From contig OZ005612.1 in assembly GCA_963930655.1 (NCBI GenBank), forward strand, positions 15,939,001 through 16,003,000: a stretch of 64,000 nt of DNA, given 5' to 3'. The notes below the pieces were generated by a model that had not been told where the DNA came from, did no database searches, and saw only the letters and a list, made by a program, of their open reading frames with translations. Position 1 is the first letter of the stretch. Every line of letters starts with the position of its first letter. This document shows positions 48,780 through 60,275 of this stretch, piece after piece. The position numbers and the translations under genes were made by a program. This DNA comes from Myrica gale. Taxonomy: Eukaryota > Streptophyta > Magnoliopsida > Fagales > Myricaceae.

Positions 48780-50123
48780 TAGGGCTGCACAATGCCACCG
48801 GGAAATTCCGGTGGCACGGCACCGGGTTTCCGGTACTGGTCTAATTGGTGTCGGTATAAGTTTAATTTTTTGAAAAAATCGGGATAAACCGGGAATTATT
48901 ATTTTTTTAAGTTTTTAAGTATAGTTTCTACGCAATAGTTTAAACTTTAGTTTCACCTCATTTCTAGAAGCATGACAAGGTCTACTCAATAGTTTAGTTT
49001 CACTTGAATATTTGAGATTTGTTGTTGGTTTTGTCTAATCAAATACTTACATTCAAGTTACCAAGAAGATTGTTAGGTGAATGAACTAGTTATTTAGAAT
49101 TTTGGTAGAAAAAATTACAAATTTATTGTATTTAGAAGGGTATATATGAAGGCATTGGAATTATAATTAAAAAGTTTAATGCCAAACTTTAGAAAGTACA
49201 TCGCATAATATAAGTCAAGAGGTCGAGATTCTACCACGAAAAATTTTAAATCAATGCATAAGTTTAAGAGTTTTTATGAAATTTTAACAAATTTTCTAAA
49301 TTTCTAAAATTGACAAATCATTATTAAATTTATACCATGCTTGCAAAATCAATCACTTAATTACATTTTAGTTCGAATTTCTAATACATTTTAGTTTAAA
49401 ATTTCAGATAGAGTCATCGCGTTTGACCAGCGTTTGACAGGCGCTCGAACGCCCTTTGAAAAAATTCAGACAGAGTCTTCACGTTTGACTAGCGTTTGAC
49501 AAGCGCTTGAGCGCTCAGTGCAAATTTCAGACAGAAACGTAAGCGCTTGTCCCACGCTCGAGCGCCTTCAAAAATTGCTGAATTTTTGGATTTTGCTTGT
49601 AAAACCAAGGGAAACCCTACTAGATTTTGAACATGTTTTAAAATTGTTATTGATTTGTTAATTAGAGAAAAAACACATATTCTCCCCTCTAAGTGTTGTT
49701 AGGGTCTAAACTGGACTTTTCAAAAGATAATTGTTTCTACTTACAGTGGTCTCTATTACTTTGGACTTTAAATTCTCATCTTATTTTTTAAGATGATCTT
49801 TAATTTTATTGATTTTGGAATTTGGATTTCATTAGTTTAGATTTTATTGATATGTAATTAATGGACCAAAAGAAAAAAGAAAAAATATATTGGGTCAAGT
49901 GCATAAAATGCTAAAAAAATGGTTCAATATGAATGTAAGATAACCGGAAACCGCCACCGCTAAACCGTCATCGTTCAATATGAATGTAAGATAACCGGAA
50001 ACCGACACCGCTAAACCGTCATCGTTAAAGGCCAATTTTTGCCCTTAACGGTGTAGTAGGTGTATGTGCAATTTTTTCAAAACCGGCCTATCCGGTGTAG
50101 GTGTCGGTTTTGGCCAACAGCTA
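48780..50123. mobile_element. non-autonomous hAT-like element, family shared with 58942-60275
   Basis: Starts TAGGGCTGCACAATGCCACC, with CCGG-rich sequence at the left (to 48890) and CCGGAAACCG/CCGGTGTAGG sequence at the right (49940-50105). Near 49860-49990 it shares ATGGACCAAAAGAAAAAAGA, GTTCAATATGAATGTAAG and CCGTCATCG with the element at 58942-60275, in the same order. No duplication found, so the right border is approximate. No coding. Confidence 0.65.
49402..49572 (+). repeat. three ~60 bp direct repeats with CGTTTGAC/GCGCTCGA motifs
   Basis: Units begin TTCAGA at 49402, 49465 and 49525. Each contains an AGAGTC or AGAAAC stretch, then palindromic pieces such as AAGCGCTTGAGCGCT and CGCTCGAGCG. 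They are inside the hAT-like element. Confidence 0.6.
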
Positions 50124-50497
50124 GCCAGCGGATATCGATTGAGTCACCCACGAGGAAAGACGTCAATATTATTCACTGATTTGACACCAAACAAACTCCC
50201 AAAAGGAGCTGGGTCCCACTCTTTTCTCTAATTCATCGTCACGGTCTATTGTAAACTGATCTCTCTCATTTTTTTTGCATCAGTCTAATTTATATTTATT
50301 TTTTATGGAATTTGATTCCAACATATTATGAGAAATGCAATAAATACTATTAATGTAAACTTAATGAATCATTCAATAAAATCAACTTATTATATATCTC
50401 TTTAATTACACCATGTAATTATAAAAGCAACTAGGGAAGGTCCGCTAAAAAAAAAGACCCGTGGTAGTCAGTAGGGAATAGGTGACCAAGGTAGAAG

Positions 50498-50821
50498 TAG
50501 GGGTGGACAAACCGGGTTCGGGTTCGAAATTTTTAACCCGAACCCGAAAATTCGATTTTTTCACATACAAACCCGAACCCGAATCCGCCTAAACCCGAAC
50601 CGATCGGGTAGGAAACGGGTTGGTCCGGTTGGGATTGTCGGGGCCATGGGTTTTTGACATGTGTCGAACTCGGCTGAGGGTATTAGGTTTGGGGTTGGGT
50701 CGGGTTTGTTATAATACTCGAACCCCGAAAATCGATTTTTCTTTACATTCAAACCCGAACCCGCCCCGATCGGGTCGGTCCGGATCGGTTTATCGGGTCA
50801 CGGGTTTTTTGCCCATCTCTA
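50498..50821. mobile_element. non-autonomous hAT element with perfect 8 bp TSD
   Basis: 324 bp. Ends TAGGGGTGGACAAACC and (reverse complement) TAGAGATGGGCAAAAAACC, with subterminal AACCCGAACCCGAA and CGGGTTCGGGTTCG. Flanked by GGTAGAAG at 50490-50497 and 50822-50829. Confidence 0.88.
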
Positions 50822-50933
50822 GGTAGAAGCCTCGAGGTGTATAATTGTGGGGAAGGGGTCAGGGGGAGGGGTGGGGCCCGGAGGAGCTTTGATGGACAAT
50901 GACGCAATGTTTGTGGTGTAAGACACGTTGTGT

Positions 50934-51190
50934 GGTTAAAATTTTTAGAATTTAAGTTTAATTTTTTAAATTTATACTCTTATCATTATTTCTATACGTA
51001 TATCAATACAACTCAACATTATTATTATTTTATATATTAATATAACTCAATATTATTATTTTTATACACATCAATATAACTCAACAACTTTTACACTCAT
51101 CACTACAACTCAATAATTTTTACATTTATATCAATAGAGCTAAAATATCACTTAAATATTCGCATTATTCTTAAAATTTAATAATTTTTT
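50934..51190. repeat. AT-rich repeat, related to 53880-54063 in opposite orientation
   Basis: Contains ACACATCAATATAACTCAAC and similar units. The complement (GTTGAGTTATATTGATGTGTG) occurs near 53970. Probably a dispersed AT-rich MITE; ends not resolved. Confidence 0.5.
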
Positions 51191-51359
51191 TCTAAAAATG
51201 GTTGAGTATTTTAAGTGTATATTCAATTAAAATATAGTCACGCATGATGGAAGCCAGCTGAGTTTTAAAATTACACTGATTCCCTGGGGGCCTCAACCAG
51301 TGTTCTGAGTTCCCGTGCAAAACTCGGACAGGGAGCTACCTGGGAGCTAGGCGGCACAG

Positions 51360-51409
51360 TCGCACAGGCACTTGTCGCACAGGCACTTGTCGCACAGGCA
51401 CTTGTCACA
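51360..51409 (+). repeat. 15 bp tandem repeat, about 3.4 copies
   Basis: TCGCACAGGCACTTG repeated exactly three times from 51360, followed by the diverged start TCACAC. Confidence 0.85.
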
Positions 51410-51898
51410 CCTACGTCGCTAGGGAATTATTTTTCTTTGCAAATGTGTTTAGTATTATCGTATAAAAAAAAGTATAAAGAGAGTGTGTATAATATTATGG
51501 CACAACTAATGCTATAGAGAGGACGAACAACAAAGAGGTCAGAATGCAGAAGCCATGATTCACGTGGTCGAAGGGACAGCGTCGGCACACTCGGCGACAC
51601 GGGCTCTGGTCAAAATATTGGGATTGCTGGGCCCAATCGGCGTCCCAGCGGTGTAGCCGACGAATCATACCTGAGCATGGGTTTCTAAAATTTCTATTTT
51701 AATAAAATATTTTTTAAAATTTACCTTTTCTTATTTAATTATCATTTCTTACATTAAATAAATATAAAAAATTCGTTTAAAATTATCTCTCTACTTTTTT
51801 ACAAATTCTAACATCAAAAAATTTTTACTACAACTTTTTTACAATCAAACATCATACATAACCTAGGGGAAGTGAATGTGTAGCCCATCCTTGAACAC

Positions 51899-52130
51899 AA
51901 TTTTCTTTTTTTTATAACGTGAAAATTTCTCAAAGTCTGAATCATTTGGCCCAACCCTGAAGTACAAACCACGGTCCACTGAACCGACCCCACAGTTAGG
52001 GAGTAGATAAATCAAGAACTTGTCCAGCAGTAGGAGAATTCATCTCACACCCTTGAAAGTCGAACTTGGTACGTTGAGCCCCAAGGAGGATGTCTCTCAT
52101 AACCATTAAGCTATCGCCCTTGAGGGTTAA
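51899..52130 (-). mobile_element. tRNA-derived SINE with 8 bp TSD
   Basis: On the minus strand it begins with a tRNA-like head: A-box-like TAGCTTAATGGTTATGAG (about 52115-52098) and B-box-like AAGTTCGACTTTC (about 52068-52056). It then runs to an A-rich 3' tail (T-rich on plus, 51899-51915). Flanked by perfect TTGAACAC at 51891-51898 and 52131-52138. Length (232 bp), promoter boxes, tail and duplication all fit a SINE. It does not fold as a full tRNA gene. Confidence 0.75.
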
Positions 52131-52404
52131 TTGAACACGTTAGTTAGAGGACCTATTGCTTTTCAGAAGTTAATAATTTTAGCTAAGGAATTTTTTTCCT
52201 CCAGTCGCCTTTTTTTTACTAAACATTCCTCCAGTCGCTTGAAAAGCAAGAGTTATATAAAAACTATTGGAAATTAAGATAACATATATTTGAAAAATAA
52301 AATGTTTTAGGATGTTACGAGGGTCCGGAAAACATAAAAAGAAAAAAAAGGAAAAGTTGCTTTTTAATATCAACAAAACTGGTGATTTGAAATGGAAAAT
52401 TATA

Positions 52405-52874
52405 GGCTTAATTACTTTACAGGTCTATGTGGTATCCGACTTTTAGAAAATAGTCCCTGTGGTATAACTTTCAACAAAATGGTCCATGTGATATAGTTTT
52501 AAGACAAACTAGTCCCTCCATCCAACTGTCGTTATTCACTTAACTAGAGAGTGTTGTATATGTCGTTTTTCATTCACGCGTTGACACGTCAGCAACCGTC
52601 CTGGATCGAACCAATCAAGTCTGAGGTTGAGGCTCAAACTAATTCTACGAGCTAAAAGAAGTATATCACTTGTGATTTGGATATTAATGTTAAAAAACAT
52701 GTGTCAACGCGTGAATAACGCTGACGTGGCATGTACAATACTCTCACGACAGTTAGACAGAGGGACTAATTTGTCTCAAAACTATACCACATGGACTAAT
52801 TTGTCTCAAAGTCATACCACAAGGACTATTTTGTAAAAATCGGATACTATAAGGACATGTAAGGTAATTAAGCC
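52405..52874. mobile_element. palindromic Mutator-type MITE with 9 bp TSD
   Basis: 470 bp. Ends GGCTTAATTACTTTACAGG and (reverse complement) GGCTTAATTACCTTACATG. Subterminal repeats around AGTCCCTGTGGTATAA and ACTAATTTGTCTCAAA. Perfect duplication AAAATTATA at 52396-52404 and 52875-52883. No coding. Confidence 0.88.
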
Positions 52875-53506
52875 AAAATTATAATCCAGATTCCAGTGTG
52901 GTAAAGAGGGTGGATCTTTACCAAATCAAAGAGTCGTCTATTGGTCAAGCCCGCCTAGTCCCACACCAGCCCCACCTTGGAGTCCCTCTACCCTGCAGAG
53001 ACCCATGAGCAGAGAATTTTGATTTCATCGAACTGACAAAACCGACATCAATTCGATCGACAATGGTGGTGCAATTACAAAAGCAGCTCCATTGAGTGAA
53101 TAGGGTTTAACCAAGACTTTTAGCTCTGACAAAACAAGAAATTCTGCTAGGCGACAAATTAAAGCCTTACAAAAGGATAGGAGCCAAGACATTTTCCATT
53201 GTAGTAGGTTTTGGTTTTTTGTTGTGTTTTTTTTTTTCTTTCAAAAAGTAACAGGTTAGGTTGATATTGAGAGCACAAGTGACGCCCATCTCTTCTCTCC
53301 TCTCAAGCGTCTCCGACTCCTAAGACCCAAATCCACGTTTGACTCCTGCTGGAAGGGCAACTTGGGACCGTCAGGCGAGTCCCGAGCAAAAGCGATCACC
53401 AACTCCACCACATCTAACTTTCTCCTGCCAAAAAGATGGCCGCCACAGTTACTCGGATTAGTATTACAGCTGTTCCATACAAAAGTCAAAGTCTATCTCC
53501 AGAAAA

Positions 53507-53862
53507 TAGGTCTGTCCAAAAAACCGGCCCGGACCGGCCAAACCGGACCGGCCCGGACCGGTTTTGACCCAAACCGGTTTTAGTCAACCGGGTTGACCGG
53601 ACCGGAGTATACCGGCCCAAACCGGAAATTGGCCCAAAATGGCAAGGCTCAACCCAAAAACCGGCCCAAAATGGCATGACCCAACCCAAAACCGACCCAA
53701 AATGGCATGGTCCAAACCGGCCCAGACCGGACCGGATAAACCGGAAACCGGACCGGTCCGGTCCAGTCCGGTCATATAACCGGTTCGGTCCGGTCTATAT
53801 GCTTTGAAAAAGTTCCGGTTTGGCCGGCCAAACCGGACCGAACCGGATGTTGGACACCCCTA
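53507..53862. mobile_element. non-autonomous hAT element, CCGG-rich, 8 bp TSD
   Basis: 356 bp. Left TAGGTCTGTCCAAAAAACCGG; right (reverse complement) TAGGGGTGTCCAACATCCGG. Dense AACCGGACCGG/CCGGTCCGGT subterminal repeats. Duplication CCAGAAAA / CCAGAAAC (7 of 8) at 53499-53506 and 53863-53870. Confidence 0.85.
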
Positions 53863-53879
53863 CCAGAAACAGCGCATGG

Positions 53880-54063
53880 CCGTGTTTGTTTTGAAAAAAA
53901 TTGTTGAATTTTAATAATATTACGAATATTTAAGTGATATTTAAATTTTATTGACATGCGTAAAAAAGTTGTTGAGTTATATTGATGTGTGTAAAAAGAT
54001 AATGTTGAGTTTTATTGGTATGCATACAAAAATAATATTAGGAGTATAAATTTAAAAAGGTGA
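53880..54063. repeat. AT-rich repeat, inverse copy of 50934-51190
   Basis: Contains GTTGAGTTATATTGATGTGT and GTTGAGTTTTATTGGTATGC, complements of units at 51060-51110. Lies directly between two hAT elements. Confidence 0.5.
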
Positions 54064-54071
54064 ATTCAAAT

Positions 54072-54443
54072 CAGGATCGGTTGAAGGGGTAGGCAGCTTG
54101 GGCGGCTGCCTAAGGCCCCTACCTCCGAGCAAGGCCCCAAATTGTTTGATTAGGCGAAAAAAGGCTCAAGTAAGAGTGAAGTGTAGTGAAACAAAAATAT
54201 ATTTCATATATAAAGCTTTGTCTTGAGAAACGATTTTTTGTATTAAGGCCTCAAAAATTGTTTCTGCTCAAAATTCATGGGTAAATCTATTTTGTGAAAA
54301 CAAAAACTTATTTAATTTTTATTACATACAATACAAGAGTATTTTAAAGTAAATATCTGTTTATTTTTTTTTATATTCAAAAATAAAAAAGGCCTCTCTT
54401 TTAATCTCTGTTTTAGGCTCCTATTTTTATTGACTCGGCCCTG
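54072..54443. mobile_element. small hAT-type element (CAGG...CCTG ends), perfect 8 bp TSD
   Basis: 372 bp. Ends CAGGATCGGTTGAAGGGG and (reverse complement) CAGGGCCGAGTCAATA. Duplication ATTCAAAT at 54064-54071 and 54444-54451. Internal GGCAGCTTGGGCGGCTGCC. No coding. Confidence 0.85.
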
Positions 54444-54451
54444 ATTCAAAT

Positions 54452-57400
54452 TCTAAAATTTTTATCCAGACCGAGATGAACTTGTAACCTAGACAAAGTT
54501 ATATACATTGGCAGAGCTACCGACTCCGAACTCCGTTTATCTGCTGCACTCAAAAAGTTACTAAACCATAAGGCAAAGTCATTTTTTATATTTTCTATAT
54601 CTTTTGGAGTCTCACGGATATGTCCGTTGAAATGTATTTTTGTCTCTCAAACTTAAATAATCTGATTGAGAGTGGCAATTTTCAATACGTCCAAAAGCAA
54701 TGAACTGACATTAGTAACTTTTAGAGGTTTTTGTTTTTTTGTTTTTTTACTATTCTTATGGCATTTGTATAGATTCATGATCTTTGGCGGGGTAATCAGT
54801 ATGGCAAAAGAACAAAGGCACGGCCTAGAAAAAAGCTTGAAGACATTTCGCCATATGTTTCACAGGACAAAGATCTTCTATAGATTTCCTTTGTTTAATT
54901 TGGACATGAAATATAAAGATATCAGCCAAGCCAAGGATGAATCTAAACAGCCCAGATTGTTCCAAGGAACCCAAAAAAAACGTGACAGTGTGGAGCAAAA
55001 AGAAATAAGACATCCCAGCTGTAAAGAGAGACGCAAAAATAGCTCATCCTTTGGGAAGCACGAGAAAACACTCTTCGTGGAAAAAACAATAGATAAATTT
55101 ACTTTCTAGTTGGAGAAGATATTGGCCAGGAGTGGAACCAAATGATTTTGACTATGGATCAAGGTTTAGATCATTCATAAGACTTTGCATCAGCGCATGC
55201 CTCAATAATAAGGTAGGGACTGACCTTCTTGAATCCTTAAATTTATGGGTCATAAATGAACACAAACTCCAATTTTCCATTTTACACGAAACCCATTTCC
55301 CTACTTCTCCTAGCTTATTGGCTAGAGAAATAGGATTAAGAGGTGGCGTGTAGATGTGGCCTACAAGTTACAACCTGGAGGGCCTGGAAAACTGACAACA
55401 CATTATAACGAAGTCAGTATGATTGCCATCTTTGTGCTGCTCTAATACTGCGTCGAGATAGTTTCATGCCTCCCAATCCCATCTCTATTGGCAGACCCTC
55501 TGAAAAAAAATTTGCTGCACAGAGTACTACCTCTTGGGCGTGTAGACATATGCGAAACCCAGATTGGTATTAGATTAGTATTGCAAAATTGAACGGGCAA
55601 ATATATTATCTCCACAAAGAAGTTCTATGGCCTCAAATCTCTTGTCAAAGTCTTGACGCCAATATATGTGGTCGCTGCATTTGCAAATAGGCAAAAAAAA
55701 AAACATCTACTCCTGACTGCGTTATGATGATCTTAGCTAGTAACAGGCTGTAGTTAGATTAAGGAGGAATGGCCCGAAGTAAACGTTGTCCACCAACTTG
55801 GCATTATTTTTGCGTGTACCAACAACTGTTTCTGAGATAGACAGGAACCAAACGTAGTCAGTCAAGATGGCCGACTCCAAACAAAAACAGAGGCGGTTCC
55901 ATTAAAGTGGCTGGAAAGAATAGCCAGATGGGTTTGAATTGAACCCCTAGAACAGTTCTTTAGGCGCCCAAGAGCTGTATATAGTAGCGGGGACCAACCA
56001 GCTTGCGGGGAAAATGACTGAGAAAAGAAGGAAAAAAAAAACCTGCACCAATATTTTCCTTACAAGTTGGGGGACTTGGGGAGGGCCTTTCCTGTTAACT
56101 TGGGCTTTCTTCTACCTGAATTATTTTATATTCCAAATATTTTAACTTTTGCCTTTCCTAGTAGTTCCCTTGGACTATTATGTTGAGATGGCTGGTCGGA
56201 AGCCACGCTTTACCTTATGTTATGACTACCTTGAACTGCTTATGAAACAATAAATCTTCCTAAGCAAAATTGTCTTTGCTAATAAGCAGTCCATCCATGG
56301 GTTTTTCTATTTCCAATAGATCATCTACTACCTTCAAAAGACAACGACTTTCAACTCTTTGGTAATTGGCTCTGCAACTGTGACATTTTCTCTGACATAA
56401 CAGCACAATCATAAGGTGCATAATGACCCATTTTCCTGTGAAGGAGATCCTGCGGTACAGTTTCTGAAGCATCCCAAGATCTCCCCCTTCTGTATAGGAT
56501 AGGTACGCCATAAATAGAAAAAGAAGGCAATATTATAACTTATAAGGCTACATGCTTGAATCGAGAGGACTATGGCGAGTCTGACGGCTGAAGAAGCTGG
56601 CATGTTGTTTTACTAGGAGACATGATAACAATACTCAATAGAACTTCTCTAAATTTAAAGTTGCACGACCGGTATTCCCAATTAATAAACTGTATTCCAG
56701 GGATAAACATGAGCCGCGGTTTTTAATGGAACAGAGGCTCAGAGACAGAGGAGACAATTGGAAATTTGGAACCACCCAAACGTGTCCCTCAAATAGTTAG
56801 ACATAGTAATTCCAATATAGTATAAGTAAATAAACCCTCAGATTATCAGACGAGAAACTATGAGCAAAAGGAATACACTTCTGGTTGGTTTTGCGGATTT
56901 AACCTCTTTCACCCACCTCTCTTTGAGAGGACTACTCCATCTAGTACTGCTACAAACAAGGTAGGAGACGGGAGACCCATCTGCATCCGAATGTTTAATG
57001 ATGACTATAAGGAGCTATAAGGTGAGAGGGCAAGTTGAGCCAATAATTATGATGATATAGTCCAACAACTTGGCATTATTTTTGTCCGAGTGGCGACAAA
57101 CTCTTTCAAAGTACTTAGAAGCTAGGACAGCACTAGCTGACTAGCTAACTCATAAAAGAATGCACGGGTGCAAGATGGATAAGCACACTGGATGGGCCAG
57201 CATCCAAAGAATTATGCTAACAGTAACAGCATCCTATTCCCACTCAATGTTTGAAGAGGCAAATAAAACAATTTCCCTTTTCCAGTTCATGCATTACACT
57301 TTGCAGCTCTTTTCCGCAAGAGAGACAGAGGGCTGCATAAATATTTAGAGGTCGATTTTCCTTAGTTATCTGTTTTCCTTTTTTTCACCAGAAAGAATCT

Positions 57401-58449
57401 TCAATGAAACTTGAAAGGGAAAAAAGAAATGCAAGACTCTCTTATCAGTTCCGTTCATAGTCAAAACTGTCCACGTTTGCAGCATGTTCAACCCTCTCTT
57501 TACCCAGATAGATACGACCAATCCGACGTAAATGGGTTAGTATCAAGTTCTTGCTTGATCAACGACATCTAACACAGGCAAGTTTATGAGTCTCAGAGCC
57601 ACATAAAATTGGGGAATCACTAAGTTCATCGCTTTCTTGTTCTTATCAGTGACATTACGGAAATGGAAGCCAAATAAGAACGGGAATAAAATAATGCAAA
57701 TATGGTTGCCAAACCTAATTATTGCTGGAATAGAAAGATAAAGCCAATCAGTTGAGAGGCATTGATTAATAATTATGTATAACAGTGCCCAAATGTGACA
57801 TTATCTTGGCGTTGAACGACATGAGTATCTAAGTTTTTAAGGACACGAAAAGCGACCCACTTCATCATTGATGAGATGATTGGCAGAGAATTCAGAGAGG
57901 GCTAACATCAGATGACACTTTCCCTAAAAAAAACCCGTGTCAAAGATATGGTTGTGCTGCATTATCTTGTAGATTATTAATTATTTGATGCATGAGGAAT
58001 TGAGGACCAGCGTTCTAGTTATTATGGGACGTGGGTTTGAAGTGGGTGATGGATGTGCAGTTGGCCTGGAGGAACTTAATTACATGAAAACTCCATGGAA
58101 AAAGACAAGACGAAGCCGAGACGACGCCTTTGAAAGCAACTATTGGATCTTTGAATTTCAACTTAGAGCTAGCCTTGGACAGGACATGCGATTTTTCAGA
58201 AACCATAGAATAATTCTACTATTAACAGAAAAAGAACAGAATATTGCTCCACAGACAGGTGAACAGATATTCTTAAAGGAATTTCCCCTTGTATGAAAAA
58301 ATTAGGTTCTGAACTAGCAAGCTCAAAAAACTATTACTGCTTTGAAGCTATACCATTTTTTAGCATGAAAAACTGACTAAAAGAGGTGATAGCTCACCGG
58401 TTAAAATGACGAACTTTTAATTCTGAATGAATAATATTCGGTGATGATT
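54452..58449. other. 4 kb gene-poor stretch, nothing recognised
   Basis: No protein family, tRNA or clear transposon end recognised. The longest open frame (54666-55109, plus, 147 codons) has no known motif. Between 55100 and 58300 the sequence is complex (not simple repeat) and not obviously repetitive inside this window; it could be old non-coding DNA, a non-coding RNA locus or a decayed element. Confidence 0.4.
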
Positions 58450-58612
58450 GGGAGTCAAAATTTTAACATAATAAAATAATTATAATATAATCTCTCTTAA
58501 TTAAATATTCTATTTTCATTATAATAAATATATATAAAAATTCATTCAAATCATTTTTTTTACAAACTCTCAAATCTTAAAATTTTATCAATACCATAAA
58601 CTTTTGGCACAT
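58450..58612. repeat. degenerate short AT-rich MITE copy
   Basis: AAAATTTTAACATAATAAAA at the left and CTCAAATCTTAAAATTTTAT at the right resemble the family at 9790 and 46324, with the core decayed. Another weak copy lies at about 51688-51850. Confidence 0.4.
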
Positions 58613-58941
58613 AAATACTATGGACAGGTGGTATGAATTCGTGGAAAGGACGCTCCCTCCACCATTGCCTTCCTCCCCTTGGAGCGGCAGTAAAAATGGA
58701 CCCTCGTAAGCTTGTCAATGTCTAAAAAAGTACCAAACACTTTTCTCGGCCGAAGTAAAAAATAATGAAGAAATTCCCGTTACAGTATCTCCCCTCCCCC
58801 ATTGCTTTATTTTTTTATTTTTTTTTATCAACGATCAATATAGAGTCGCGTATAAGAACCAAAAATTTATCAGTAGACTCTAGGAATAAGGTCAGCGCAC
58901 GAGTGTTTGCTGAATTATGGATATATAGGCCTCCTGAGCAA

Positions 58942-60275
58942 TAGGGCTATTCAGTTCTATCGAAAAATCACCAATACCGACACTGGGTTGTCGATACCGA
59001 CTTAATCAGTGGCCATACCGGTGTCGATTCGGTATTTCTTGAAAAATCTGGGATATTCCCGGTTCCCGAGTTATCCGGCATCGGGTTCTCAGGTACCGTG
59101 AAATCAGGTTTCTATTTTTTATGTTTTATACAAAACGACGTCGTTTGTAACACCCCACGCTCCCCCCTATTTGTCATTTCCCCTTCGATAGATTCACTCC
59201 CACTCCCCCCCCCAATTTCCCCTTTGCTTCGACAGACTCACACAGCCACACCCACCCTGTACCTCTCTCTCTCCCTCCCCTCCCTCTCTTGCACCGACCA
59301 CCATGCCTGCCAGCTACCACGCCTCCTTCGCCGTCCACAACTTCTTCCTCTTCTCCCCTCAGGCCCTCATTCACAAGTAAATCACATTTCATCTTCTCTG
59401 TCACATCTATCTCTCACATGGCTTGAGATTCATTTCAGTATGATGTTAAAAGTCAATGTTTTTTTTTTTTATTTTAATCTAATCTATTGAAAGTAGTGAG
59501 GCATATATTATTGTTTAACTTTTTTCCCTTTGTTTGCAATTTTTAAGGTTTGAAATTCAATTTTGCGGGCTGCTGGAATTTTTGAATGCATTTGTACGTT
59601 TGTGAACTTGTAAAATAGTACAATATAAAAACAAACTAGCATGTGAACTATGAAATAGAAAAGAGGAAGGATGCAATGCAACTCCGGATTCTGTTGACTT
59701 TTGTGCAAAATGTTGTAGAAGACCCCTAGCAGAAAATCCCCTTAGTTATTGCTTTTTTTGCTGCAGAAGCTTTCTTCATATTGTTGATGCAATCTTCAAG
59801 GATAAAATATGAAGGTATATGCTTTATGAAATTAGTTGTTGGATCCTTCCATGATCGTTCATAGATAAAGGATTGATGCTAATCTAAATCAATTGAGAAT
59901 ATATTCAGGAATCGAAATAAAATATTTAAATATACATGTTCTGTTTTCTTTTTGGGCCTATTTAAATATACATGTTCTGTTGTTTTCGTCTTTTAAATTT
60001 GATTGATGTGTGATCAATGGACCAAAAGAAAAAGAAAAAGAAAATACATTGGGCGAATTGCATAATATGTAAAAAAAATGATCCAATATAAATGTAGGTT
60101 TACCGAAAACTATCACCACTAAAATTGTCATCGCTAAGTACCGATTTTTGCCCTTAACAGTGTAGGTGTAGTAGCAATTATTTAAAAATCGATTTATCTT
60201 GTGTAAGTGTCGATTTGGCCAAAAGGTATCGATTTTGATCAAAATCAACACCTACACCGAAGTTGAACAACCCTA
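58942..60275. mobile_element. non-autonomous hAT-like element, family shared with 48780
   Basis: 1334 bp. Starts TAGGGCTATTCAGTTC; right end (reverse complement) TAGGGTTGTTCAACTTCGG. The left part (59115-59400) has ACGACGTCGTTTG and a CT-rich leader like that of the hAT element at 61672-64000, as if it were a deletion derivative of a transposase-bearing element. The right part shares the ATGGACCAAAAGAAAAAGAA block with 49860-49990. Possible duplication CTGAGCAA / CTTGACAA is only 5 of 8, so borders rest on the inverted ends. Confidence 0.7.

Noticed and set aside
52050..52120. Possible tRNA gene
   Set aside because: Only A- and B-box-like segments remain, with no cloverleaf, and an A-rich tail with target duplication shows a SINE.
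54666..55109. 147-codon plus-strand open frame
   Set aside because: Composition and sequence show no domain; no exon partners; expected by chance in such a long non-coding stretch.
58381..58420. Second SINE-like head (GATAGCTCACCGGTTAAAA)
   Set aside because: An A-box-like sequence is present but no B box, tail or duplication could be found.
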